Assembly (NCBI GenBank): GCA_016706545.1
Contig: JADJJK010000003.1
Coordinates: forward strand, 186,001-250,000
Direction: 5' to 3'
Length of the DNA stretch: 64,000 nucleotides
Origin: Myxococcales bacterium
GTDB taxonomy: Bacteria > Myxococcota_A > Polyangia > Haliangiales > Haliangiaceae
Under the pieces are notes generated by a model. It had not been told where the DNA came from, made no database searches, and was given only the letters and a program-made list of their open reading frames with translations. Shown piece by piece: positions 18,313 to 29,371 of the stretch; position 1 is the stretch's first letter; each line of letters begins with the position of its first letter. The position numbers and the translations under genes were made by a program.

Positions 18313-19436
18313 CTAGCCGAGCTTTTTGCTGAAGCGCAGCGCCGACACCGCGGTCAGCACCACGCAGATCGCCGCCAGGGCCGCGACGCTCGGCCACAGC
18401 TCCGGCAAGGTCGCGCCTTTGAGGACGATGGCGCGGATGATGCGCAAGAAGTGGGTGAGGGGGAACGTCTGGCCCAGCCACTGGGCGGGGCTCGGCATGG
18501 CCTCGAACGGGAACATGAACCCGGACAGCAGCAGGTTTGGCAACAAGAAGAAGAACGACATCTGCATGGCCTGCTGCTGGGTCCTGGCGATGGTGGAGAA
18601 CACCATGCCCAGGGCCAGGTTGGCGGCGATGAACAGCGAGGCCAGCAGGAACAGGAGCGGCCAGGAGCCGACGAACGGCACCGAGAACACCACGGTCCCG
18701 GCGCCCAGGATGAGCGTCATCTGCGCGTAGCCGATGAGCACGTACGGCAAGATCTTGCCGAGCACCAGCTCGAGCGAGCGCACCGGCGAGACGATGAGCT
18801 GCTCCAGCGTCCCGCGCTCCCGTTCGCGCACGATGCCCATGGAGGTGAACATCACCATGGTCATGGTCAGGATCATGCCGACCAGGCCGGGGACGATGTA
18901 CACCGCGGTGCGGAGATCCGGGTTGTACCAGGTGGCGGGGTTGAGCGTGACGGGCTCGGTGGCGGGCTGCTGCCAGCGCTGCACCTTGAGCTCTGCTGAC
19001 CACGCGGCCACCACGCTGCTGGCGGTCTGAGTGGCGCTGGCCACGACCTGGGAGTCCGAGCCGTCCACCACGAGCTGCAGCTCGGTGCTCCGGCGCGCGG
19101 CGAGATTCTTGGCGAAGCCGGCGGGGATGACCAGCGCGACCCGCGCCCTGCCGGCCGCGAACTCTCGAGAGATCTGCGCGTAGTCTGCCACCTGGCCCAC
19201 GAGATCGTAGTACCCGGTGGCCTCGAGGCGTCGCGCCAGATCTCGGCTCTGGGGGCTGCGATCGGAGTCGGCGACCAAGGTCGGCATGTGCCGGACGTCG
19301 GTGTCGATGGCGTAGCCAAAGAGCAGGAGCTGCATGAGCGGCAGCATCACCATCATGCCGATGGTCAGGCGGTCGCGCGCGAGCTGCAGCAGCTCCTTGC
19401 GCGCGACCACGAGCACGCGCCCCAGCGACCAGGCGA

Positions 19437-19440
<4 letters not shown>
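18313..19440 (-). CDS. ABC-2 type transporter permease
   Basis: A 375-aa inner-membrane permease of the YbhR/YhiI type. ATG 19440 overlaps the stop of the ATPase gene by 4 nt. A first membrane span (MMVMLPLMQLLLFGYAI) is followed by a large periplasmic domain (about 50-180), then about five C-terminal spans beginning TAVYIVPGLVGMILTMTMVMF, with the conserved MGIVRERERGTLEQL cytoplasmic loop. With the ATPase it should drive export of a small hydrophobic or cationic compound through the HlyD-type lipoprotein. Only one permease gene is present where E. coli has two, implying a homodimer. A second partial gene is not seen. Confidence 0.92.
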
Positions 19441-20509
<1,069 letters not shown>

Positions 20510-20513
<4 letters not shown>

Positions 20514-21499
20514 GGCGTCCTCGCGCGCTCGGGGGCGCCCTTGCTCGCGTACGCCGGCAGCCCGGCGGCCAGGTGACCATCCGGATCTTCGATCCGCACC
20601 CGCACCCGCTGCATCAGGTTTGGCCGCTCGCGCGGGCTATAGACGAAGCGCGGCGTGAACTCGGCGTGCGGATAGATCCGCTCCACCTTGCCCAGCGCGG
20701 GCCGCTCGAGCCCCTCCACCAGCAGCGTCATGGCGTCGCCGACCTGCAGCCGCGGGATCTCGACCACGGGCACGAAGATGTCCGCGTACGGACGGCGACG
20801 ATCGACCAGCGTGGCCACTGGCGTGCCGGCGACGAGGACCTCGCCGAGCTCCATATACGTGTCGAGGATGGAGCCGGCGGCAGGCGCCAGCAGGACGCGC
20901 TTGCCCAGGCGCAGGTCGGCCAGAGCCAGCGCCTCCTGCGCCAGCGCCACCCTTGCCTGCGCGCGGGCGATCTCCTCGCCGCGCGCGCCGCGCGACAGCA
21001 AGCGCACGCGCTCCTCGAGCGTCTGCCGCTGGCTCTGCGCCTGGGCAAGCTGGGCCTCCAACTCGTCGAGGTGCGCCGCGGCCACCGCGCCGCGCAGCAG
21101 CAGGTCGCGCTCGCGCGTGACCTGTCGTCCCACCATGTCCTCGCTGGCCTTCGCCGCCAGGAGCTGCGCGCGCGCAGCGCGGACGTCCTCTACCCGCGAG
21201 CCAGCCTCGACGAGCACGAGCTCGGCCTTCGCCACCTCCAGGTCCTGGGCGCGGATCGCGCGTTCGCCGCGGTCGAGCGTGTCATCCAGCGCGGCGAGCA
21301 CGTCGCCGGCCTTGACGTCTTGCCCGGGGACCATGCGCAGCGACACGAGCTTGCCCGCCACCTCGAAGCCGAGCGCGGTCTGCTCCAGCTCGATCATGCC
21401 CTGATAGCGCCCGGTGGTGAGGTCCTCGCTCTGGCAGGCGGCCAGCAGCACGGCCGCCAGGCCGACCAGGCGCGCCGTCGCCAATAGGTTATTGATCAT
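20510..21499 (-). CDS. HlyD/MFP-type periplasmic adaptor lipoprotein
   Basis: A 329-aa membrane-fusion protein. Start at 21499 (MINNLLATARLVGLAAVLLAAC) gives a lipoprotein signal with lipobox LAAC; the 33-residue upstream extension lacks sense. The order is typical: N-terminal beta-strand and lipoyl-like half (GFEVAGKLVSLRMVPGQDVKAGDVLAALDD), a long coiled-coil hairpin (about 80-180, heptads rich in Ala/Leu/Glu/Arg), the second lipoyl half (LLAPAAGSILDTYMELGEVLVAGTPV) and a beta-barrel domain. It links the ABC-2 permease to an outer-membrane factor, not encoded here. First gene of the operon, with a candidate operator at its start. Confidence 0.93.
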
Positions 21500-21510
21500 A
21501 CGACTGATAA
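21489..21510 (-). promoter_or_regulatory. Candidate operator/promoter of the HlyD-ABC-TetR operon
   Basis: An imperfect 22-bp palindrome TTATTGATC-ATAC-GACTGATAA (6 of 9 pairs match) overlaps the start codon of the operon's first gene, in an AT-rich island of a GC-rich region. TetR repressors typically bind such elements. Upstream on the minus strand there is a TTGTCA -35-like hexamer, but the -10 is ambiguous. Confidence 0.4.
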
Positions 21511-21630
21511 TTACGCAAAACGCTGGAATGACAAGGATGATCTCGCATCTCCTCCCTGTGGCAGGTCGTCGCGCGCCGGCTTGTGCGCGCCGAGCCACGG
21601 CCTTTGCGACCGTGTCCCGGGCTCGCCGGG

Positions 21631-21718
21631 GCGGCCTGCTCGCCTTGCCGGCGCGGCCTGCTCGCCTTGCCGGGGCGGCCTGCTCGCCTTGCCGGGGCGG
21701 CCTGCTCGCCTTGCCGGC
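21631..21718. repeat. Four tandem copies of a 22-bp repeat
   Basis: The unit GCGGCCTGCTCGCCTTGCCG plus two bases is repeated four times head-to-tail with one variable base per unit, ending about 30 nt before the NudC-like start codon. It is non-coding by my annotation. Its position suggests leader variation rather than protein repeats. Confidence 0.85.
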
Positions 21719-21747
21719 GCGCCCCCAGCGTGGGAAGCAAGGCTATT

Positions 21748-22821
21748 ATGTCGCTGGCCTTTGTGTTCTCTGCGCTGGATCGTTGCGCCAACCAGCGCAC
21801 AGACGCGGCCTGGCTCGTCGCGCAGCGCGCCGCGCCCGACGTCCGCGTGGTGCGGTTTTCCGGAGACGCGGTGCGCTTGTCCGGTGGCGCGCTGGTCACG
21901 ACCGCGGTGCCGGTGGAGTCCGCGGCGGCAGAGGTGTTTCTGGGCGTGGACGGGACCGGCGCGCCGTGGTTCGCGCGCGCCGAGCCTGGCGCGGACGACC
22001 CTGCCGCGCGCCGGGCGGACCCACGCGAGCTCGTCGACCTGCGAAGCCTGGCAGTCTCTGGTGCGCTCCCGGCCGCGGAGCTTGGCCTCCTGGCGCAGGC
22101 GCGCTCGCTCCTGCACTGGCACGCGCGGCACGCCTTCTGCGCGGTGTGCGGCGCGGCCACCGCGGCGCTGGAGGGCGGCTATCGACGTCGCTGCGCTGGC
22201 TGCGGCGCGGAGCACTTCCCGCGCACGGATCCCGTGGCGATCACGGTGGTGCGGCACGAGGGCAAGCTCTTGCTGGGCCGCCAGCGGCCGTGGCCGCGCG
22301 GCATGTACTCCGCGCTGGCCGGGTTCGTCGAGCCTGGCGAGACGCTCGAGGACGCGGCGCGGCGCGAGGTGTTCGAGGAGGCGGGCGTGCGGGTGGGCGA
22401 GGTGCGCTACGTGGGAAGCCAGCCGTGGCCGTTCCCGGCCAGCTTGATGCTCGGCTTCGTCGGTGAGGCGCGGTCCGCCGAGCTGGCGATCGACGCGCAC
22501 GAGCTGGAGGACGCGCGCTGGTTCCCCGCCGCCGAGGTGCGGCAGATGCTGGCGCACACGCATCCGGACGGCTTGTGGGCGGCGCACCCCATCGCGCTGG
22601 CGCACGTGCTCGTGCGCGAGGCGCTGGGCCTGCCCGCCGAGGACGCGCCGGCGGCGGTGCCACCGGCGGCGGCCTTCCGCGTGATGCGGCAAGATGACAA
22701 CGGCAACCGCGTGGAGATCGCCCGAACCAACGACCGAGCGCACGCCGAGGCGGTGGCCACCGCCTTCGAGCAGCGCGGGCACAAGCAGCTCTACTGGGTG
22801 GAGCCGAGCTCGGCGGATTGA
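21748..22821 (+). CDS. nudC: NudC-like Nudix NAD(H)/deNADding pyrophosphatase
   Basis: A 357-aa zinc-ribbon Nudix enzyme. Start ATG 21748 follows an AAGG site. An N-terminal NUDIX-like domain (1-120) is followed by the four-Cys zinc ribbon FCAVCG...RCAGCGAEHFPRTDP (about 130-155), then the Nudix box GFVEPGETLEDAARREVFEEAG (about 192-213) and the NudC-specific SQPWPFPASLM. This enzyme family hydrolyses NADH to NMNH and AMP and can remove NAD caps from RNA. The C-terminus carries an extra about 50 residues (FRVMRQDDNGNRVEIAR, HKQLYWVE) after a Pro/Ala linker, which E. coli NudC lacks and which may be a separate small binding domain. Confidence 0.93.
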   Translation: MSLAFVFSALDRCANQRTDAAWLVAQRAAPDVRVVRFSGDAVRLSGGALVTTAVPVESAAAEVFLGVDGTGAPWFARAEPGADDPAARRADPRELVDLRSLAVSGALPAAELGLLAQARSLLHWHARHAFCAVCGAATAALEGGYRRRCAGCGAEHFPRTDPVAITVVRHEGKLLLGRQRPWPRGMYSALAGFVEPGETLEDAARREVFEEAGVRVGEVRYVGSQPWPFPASLMLGFVGEARSAELAIDAHELEDARWFPAAEVRQMLAHTHPDGLWAAHPIALAHVLVREALGLPAEDAPAAVPPAAAFRVMRQDDNGNRVEIARTNDRAHAEAVATAFEQRGHKQLYWVEPSSAD

Positions 22822-22862
22822 CCCGCGCCACACGGGCGGCACTTCGTGTCATTATCGCCTGC

Positions 22863-23729
22863 ATGGAAGGTGAAACACGGCTCGAGATCGCTCGCGTGGA
22901 AGGTGAAACACGGCTCGAGCTTTCGCCCACCGGTTTCGGGCGGCTGCTGCTCTCGTGCTTCGCGGTGCCCGCCATCGGCATCGCGGCAGTGGTGGGCGGC
23001 CCGGTTGGCATCGGGGTGGCCGCGGCGTTGAGCGTCGGCTACGGCGCCCTGTTCTGGCGGCTCGGCCGCATGCGCCTCCTCCTCGACGGCGAGGGCATCG
23101 AGCGGCACGGCGTGTTCTCTCGCAAGCGCCTGGCCTGGGGCGACATCCAGGGCTACTCGTTCTCGTCCATCGATCCCTCGGCCGGGGCCGGAGGGGTGGG
23201 CGCGATCCAAGGCGGCGTCGTCGGCGTGCTGGTGGTGGCGGCGCTCAGGTCGGCATTCAAGAAGCCGGCGCACACCGCGCTGCACAGCGGGCGGCTGCTG
23301 CTACGCGGCGCTGGCACCAAGCTCAAGGTAGATCCAGGCTTCCGCGACGTGGTGCTGGCCCTCGAGCAGACCTTCGCCGAGGTCCACCGCCGGCTGGCGG
23401 ACACCACGCGCTTTGGTCCGCTGACGTTCGACGGCAGCACGCTGACCCACGTCAAGAAGGGCGCGCTCGCGCTGATGGAGATCGAGAAGGTCTCGGTAGG
23501 CTCCTCCGGCACCGTGACGATCCGCAAGGTCGGCAAGCGGCTGTCCTGGGTCAGCTTGCCGATGGCGCGCATCGACAACCTGATGCTCCTGCTGGAGAAG
23601 CTAGCGGACCGCGGCGTGTCCGTCGAGGTCGCTGGCGCCTGCTACCTGCCTGGCGCCACCTTGCACCTGATCGACCGCCTGGCCGCCGCCCAGCGCAGCC
23701 TGCCGTCGGCCCGCGTGCATCAGCCGTAG
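22863..23729 (+). CDS. Membrane protein with PH/DUF6585-like domain
   Basis: A 288-aa protein with two hydrophobic segments near the N-terminus (LLLSCFAVPAIGIAAVVGGPVG and VAAALSVGYGALFW), then a PH-like beta domain beginning RLLLDGEGIERHGVFSRKRLAWGDIQGYSF, a third hydrophobic Gly-rich stretch (GGVVGVLVVAAL), and a second domain (FGPLTFDGSTLTHVKKGALALMEIEKVSV ... WVSLPMARIDNLMLLLEKL). The layout resembles DUF6585-type bacterial membrane proteins of unknown role. The start is ambiguous because a 33-bp duplication makes ATG 22863 and GTG 22896 precede identical codons. Confidence 0.75.
   Translation: MEGETRLEIARVEGETRLELSPTGFGRLLLSCFAVPAIGIAAVVGGPVGIGVAAALSVGYGALFWRLGRMRLLLDGEGIERHGVFSRKRLAWGDIQGYSFSSIDPSAGAGGVGAIQGGVVGVLVVAALRSAFKKPAHTALHSGRLLLRGAGTKLKVDPGFRDVVLALEQTFAEVHRRLADTTRFGPLTFDGSTLTHVKKGALALMEIEKVSVGSSGTVTIRKVGKRLSWVSLPMARIDNLMLLLEKLADRGVSVEVAGACYLPGATLHLIDRLAAAQRSLPSARVHQP
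22864..22919 (+). repeat. 33-bp tandem duplication at the start codon
   Basis: A 23-bp block (from TGGAAGGTGAAACACGG) occurs at 22864-22886 and again at 22897-22919, period 33 bp. It repeats EGETRLE at the N-terminus of the DUF6585-like protein and supplies two possible initiators. Confidence 0.85.
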
Positions 23730-23752
23730 CTGGCCCGATCGGAGCGAGTCGT

Positions 23753-23794
23753 CCTCCTGGCGCGCAACCTGCATGTCTTGGTGCGGCCAGGAGG
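23753..23794 (+). promoter_or_regulatory. Hairpin sequestering a Shine-Dalgarno (translational control element)
   Basis: CCTCCTGG (23753-23760) pairs perfectly with CCAGGAGG (23787-23794), which contains the complete AGGAGG Shine-Dalgarno of the small membrane protein (ATG 23802). The stem continues inward with C-G, four more pairs (CGCA/TGCG) after a one-base bulge and two further C-G pairs, closing a 10-nt loop. The ribosome site would be buried in the mRNA unless the stem is melted or a factor binds. Confidence 0.65.
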
Positions 23795-23801
23795 TGTTCT
23801 C

Positions 23802-23990
23802 ATGTTCGCGCTCTCCATCGTGCTGCTCGTGATCTCTGTCGGCGCCGCGCTGCTCGGCTTCACCGAGTTCTCCAACAACAGCGTCGGCATCACCCGCGAG
23901 GTCTTCGTGGTCTGCCTGGTGCTGTCCATCTCCAGCATGGTCGTGTACTGGCGCCGCAGCTCGTCGCGCGTCACCGATCTGCCCGGCTAA
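23802..23990 (+). CDS. Small membrane protein (DUF1328-like)
   Basis: A 62-aa protein with two hydrophobic helices (FALSIVLLVISVGAALLGFTEF and VFVVCLVLSISSMVVYW) and a basic cytoplasmic tail (WRRSSSRVTDLPG). Start ATG 23802 is fixed by AGGAGG at 23789-23794. Size, two helices and the LLGF motif recall DUF1328/YtjA small stress-associated proteins; homology is weak. Its ribosome site lies within a strong hairpin, implying post-transcriptional control. The TAA stop forms part of the A-run of the terminator serving the opposing fadN-type gene. Confidence 0.72.
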   Translation: MFALSIVLLVISVGAALLGFTEFSNNSVGITREVFVVCLVLSISSMVVYWRRSSSRVTDLPG

Positions 23991-24014
23991 AAAAGCGCGG
24001 CGCCAGCTCGCCGC
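23989..24014 (-). terminator. Intrinsic terminator of the fadN-type gene
   Basis: On the minus strand, GCGGCG pairs with CGCCGC around a 6-nt loop (24014-23997) and is followed by GC and six T (23994-23989). It lies 77 nt after the stop of the minus-strand gene. Confidence 0.6.
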
Positions 24015-24090
24015 TCACTCGCGCACTCGCTCACAATGGCGCGGGCTCGCTCAAGGTGAAGGAGCGCGCGGCGCACAAGACGCAGCAGCG

Positions 24091-26460
<2,370 letters not shown>

Positions 26461-26717
26461 GGCCGCGGACCATACCCCAGGGCCGGTGCCGCGCCGAGTC
26501 ATGACGACGCCAAAGGCGCCGCCCGTGGTCCCTGTGCCCGTTGCGGAGGAGTGCTGCCGTGGGCCGAGATCGGACGGGGTTTCATCGAAATTCGTAACGG
26601 AAAACACCACGATACCTCAGACGTACCCGTTCGAGCGCAGTTCCACATTGAGTACAAGTGGGATGTAACTTTACAAGGAGAATAGCTAGTAAGAGAAAAA
26701 CTGAAAGGTGGCTCACA
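26461..26717. other. Divergent intergenic region
   Basis: 257 bp between the fadN-type start and the next lipoprotein. Its right half (about 26585-26715) is distinctly AT-rich, likely holding promoters, but no hexamer pair is convincing. GAAAGGTGG (about 26703-26711) is the ribosome site of the lipoprotein gene. Confidence 0.4.
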
Positions 26718-28229
26718 ATGAGACTGGTCGTGTCTTCGATGATCCTGATGCTGGCCGCTTGCAACGAGGGTGGCGTCTCGCTGCCAAAGCTCGCGAGCAG
26801 CGAGCTTGAAATTGCCATTATTCCAAGAGGTCAGACCTGCGCGCAGCTCGGGTTAGGCGGGCAGCAGTTCACGCTGACCTCCCCTGTCGATGGCGACTAC
26901 GCCATCGACGGCCAGAACTCCTTCAGCTTTCGCTACTACGACGACACCAACACCATCTTCTACTTCACCAACTCGTCCATCCGGATGACCGGGGTGCTGG
27001 TGTCCATCGGGGACCGAACCTTGATGTGGGAGATGCCCGGCGGCGCCGATGGATGGCCCAGCTTGCACGGCCCCATCGACCCGGTGACCGAGGACATCTA
27101 CAGCCCGGAGGAGGTGACCTTCTGCTACGACTACGAGCTGTACGTGCAGCCAAGCCCGTACGCCAACCACGCGCAGCAGGCGACCTGGACCATCACCAAG
27201 TCAGGGCGCACGGACCCGCTGGTGCTGTCGGAGGGCCAGACCGAGGTGCTCGACTACGCGGTGACGGTGCGCGCTGGGCAGCCAGTGGCGGCCGGGCAGT
27301 ACATCGACGGACCGGTGTTCGTGCAGAACAAGAGCCCGCACGCCATCACCGTCAACCAGGTGACGACGATGGTGGGGGAGATCAGCGCCGAGGTCACCTG
27401 CCCGCAGGCGCCGCCGTTCACGCTGGCGCCGTTCACCACGCTCGAGTGCGCGTTCCGCGCGGATGTCCCTGACACGAGCGATCGCAACGTGGTGGGCAGC
27501 GCGAGCTCGAGCCATGGTCTCAAGGTCACCACCCGCGAGGTGGTGGCGAGCTTCGCGGCGCACAACACGGGGACGATCACGGTCGATCGCTGCGTCGATG
27601 TCACCGACGACGCTTCGCCGTACAACGGCCAGTACCTGGGCACCGTCTGCGACACCGATGGTGAGGCGACCTTCACCTTCTCGGCCGAGGTGGGGCCGTT
27701 TGCTTGCGGCGGCTTCACGGTGAGCAACGCCGCGCACTACACGGGGCTCGACACTGGCGACACCGCGAGCGCCACCTGGACCATCCTGGGCAACGTGGCG
27801 TGCAATCCGGGCTGCACGCTGAGCGCGCACTACTGGAAGAACCACAGCGAGTGGGGCCCGCGCCGCTACAATCCGGTGTGGGACGAGCTGGGTGAGCTCG
27901 GCGAGAACACGCCGTTCTTTCAGAGCGGAGGCACGTACATCGAGGCGATGGCTCGCCGCTCCTTTGGCAACCCGTACTGGACGCTGGCGCGCACGTACAT
28001 CGCGGCCAAGCTCAACAAGCTCAACGGCGCGCAGTTCACGCCGGCGACCACGGCGGCCTTCGACAACGCGACCGCGCTCTTGTCCGCGTACACGCCGGCT
28101 CAGATGCACTGGACGATGAGCCTGCGGCGAGCCGCGGTGCGCGCGGCGGCCACGCTCAAGGACTTCAACCAGGGTCGGATCGGGCCGGGGCGCTGCACGT
28201 GCAAGCCGGACCTCGACTCCGATGACTGA
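26718..28229 (+). CDS. Secreted lipoprotein with YWKNH motif
   Basis: A 503-aa predicted lipoprotein. ATG 26718 has GAAAGGTGG upstream and encodes a short signal MRLVVSSMILMLAAC (lipobox LAAC). The mature part starts with a beta-rich domain with Asp/Asn/Gly-rich loops (DYAIDGQNSFSFRYYDDTN), continues with Ig-like strands (VLDYAVTVRAGQPV ... VEVTCPQAPPF), and includes Cys pairs. Near residue 370 it contains GCTLSAHYWKNHSEWGP. GCTLxxxYWKNH is a recurrent motif in secreted bacterial proteins. The following region (AAKLNKLNGAQ, ALLSAYTPAQM) is helical. Function unknown; probably cell-surface. Confidence 0.8.
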   Translation: MRLVVSSMILMLAACNEGGVSLPKLASSELEIAIIPRGQTCAQLGLGGQQFTLTSPVDGDYAIDGQNSFSFRYYDDTNTIFYFTNSSIRMTGVLVSIGDRTLMWEMPGGADGWPSLHGPIDPVTEDIYSPEEVTFCYDYELYVQPSPYANHAQQATWTITKSGRTDPLVLSEGQTEVLDYAVTVRAGQPVAAGQYIDGPVFVQNKSPHAITVNQVTTMVGEISAEVTCPQAPPFTLAPFTTLECAFRADVPDTSDRNVVGSASSSHGLKVTTREVVASFAAHNTGTITVDRCVDVTDDASPYNGQYLGTVCDTDGEATFTFSAEVGPFACGGFTVSNAAHYTGLDTGDTASATWTILGNVACNPGCTLSAHYWKNHSEWGPRRYNPVWDELGELGENTPFFQSGGTYIEAMARRSFGNPYWTLARTYIAAKLNKLNGAQFTPATTAAFDNATALLSAYTPAQMHWTMSLRRAAVRAAATLKDFNQGRIGPGRCTCKPDLDSDD

Positions 28230-28373
28230 GCCATGACTTGGCGATAGCCGGGCGGCGGGCCGCGGTGGTTCGAGGGTGGGTGGGGCGAGCCGCGGTGGTG
28301 CGGCGGGCCGCAGCGGGGCGCGGTGGAGGGTGGGGGCTGCGGCGGTGGGTGGTGGGCGTTGGGCGCGCGAAGG

Positions 28374-29105
28374 TCAGGCGCCCAGGTCGTGAGCGGCGAG
28401 CGTCGCGCCGACCGCGCCGACGCCGAGTACGACGAGGTTCACGCCAGGCACGAGCAAGAGCGCGGCCACCACCGCGCCAAGGCCAAAGGAGCGGCCGCGA
28501 TGGCGTGACAGGAAGCCGAGCTTGTCGCGATACGGCAGCGCGCGTCGCGCCAGCACGGAGTCGTAGCAGTCGTATGCCGCCGAGCGGGCCGCGAACCAGC
28601 CGCCGAGCACGAGCGCGGCGATGGCACCGGCGACGGGCAAGAGCGAGAGCGCGAGCAAGAAGAGCGCGCTCATCAGCGAGCCCAGCAGGCGGCGCACCGT
28701 GTGGCCAAGGCCCACGGTGAGCTCTGCGAGGAACCGGCCCAGCGCGAAGGGCGCGCCGGGCGCGCCGGTGAGCTTGGCCTCGACCGCTTCGGACAGGAGC
28801 TCGCAGAACGGGCCGGCGATGGCGCCGGCGATGGAGACGAAGATCAGCGCCGCGCCGGCGGCCAGCGCGATCCCGAGCACGGCGACCAGGCCCGCGCCGG
28901 CCACGCTGTGGAGCCAGGACGGAAGCAGGTTGACGATGGAGTCGGTGACGCCGCCGATGGTCCGCAAGACCAGGATCAGCAAGGCCGCCATCACCAGGGC
29001 GGTGACCAGCGCCGGGGCCAGCACCCACCCCCAGAGCTTGGGATGGGCATTGAGGAAGGCGACGCCACGGGCGAAATCGCGGGTGCCGCGCAAAAACTCA
29101 CTCAT
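28374..29105 (-). CDS. EI24/CysZ-type membrane protein
   Basis: A 243-aa integral membrane protein. Start at 29105 (MSEFLRGTRDFARGVAFLNAHPKLWGWVLAPALV) is typical for the EI24 domain family; the upstream 54 in-frame residues are not. About five hydrophobic helices are visible, with conserved positions LNAHPKLW, FVSIAGAIAGPFCELLSEAVE, YDCYDSVLARRALPYRDKLGFLSRHRGRSFGLG. CysZ proteins move sulfate and related EI24 proteins are poorly defined; the substrate cannot be assigned. Convergent with the YWKNH lipoprotein gene across a GC-rich spacer containing repeated CCGCGGTGGT words. Confidence 0.85.
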   Translation of the reverse strand: MSEFLRGTRDFARGVAFLNAHPKLWGWVLAPALVTALVMAALLILVLRTIGGVTDSIVNLLPSWLHSVAGAGLVAVLGIALAAGAALIFVSIAGAIAGPFCELLSEAVEAKLTGAPGAPFALGRFLAELTVGLGHTVRRLLGSLMSALFLLALSLLPVAGAIAALVLGGWFAARSAAYDCYDSVLARRALPYRDKLGFLSRHRGRSFGLGAVVAALLLVPGVNLVVLGVGAVGATLAAHDLGA

Positions 29106-29371
29106 GGCGGCAAGGGTACTGGCAGCGCGCGCTCGCGGAAGTCGGCGGCGCCGCTTTCTTGTGGTGGTACAGCAACACGCATGCCAGGCGCGGTGCGAAC
29201 CGCGGGGCGCTCCTGATCCTGCGCAGGATGATCGGGCGGAGGGCCTCCAACGCAGCCGAGCCGGCACTTTTTCTTGAGAGATCGAACCTCAACGGATTCG
29301 ATCTGTTGCGATCTTTCAGGGGGTTGGGCAGATCCCGGCGGAGGGAAGTGGTGTCAGGGGGGAGCTGTAGC

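Noticed and set aside
17398..18999. 533-aa plus-strand frame over the TetR and permease genes
   Set aside because: His/Gln/Arg-rich antisense frame typical of shadow ORFs.
28230..28373. Possible small gene between the YWKNH lipoprotein and EI24 gene
   Set aside because: Only repeats of CCGCGGTGGT and G-rich stretches; no start with a ribosome site or coding character.
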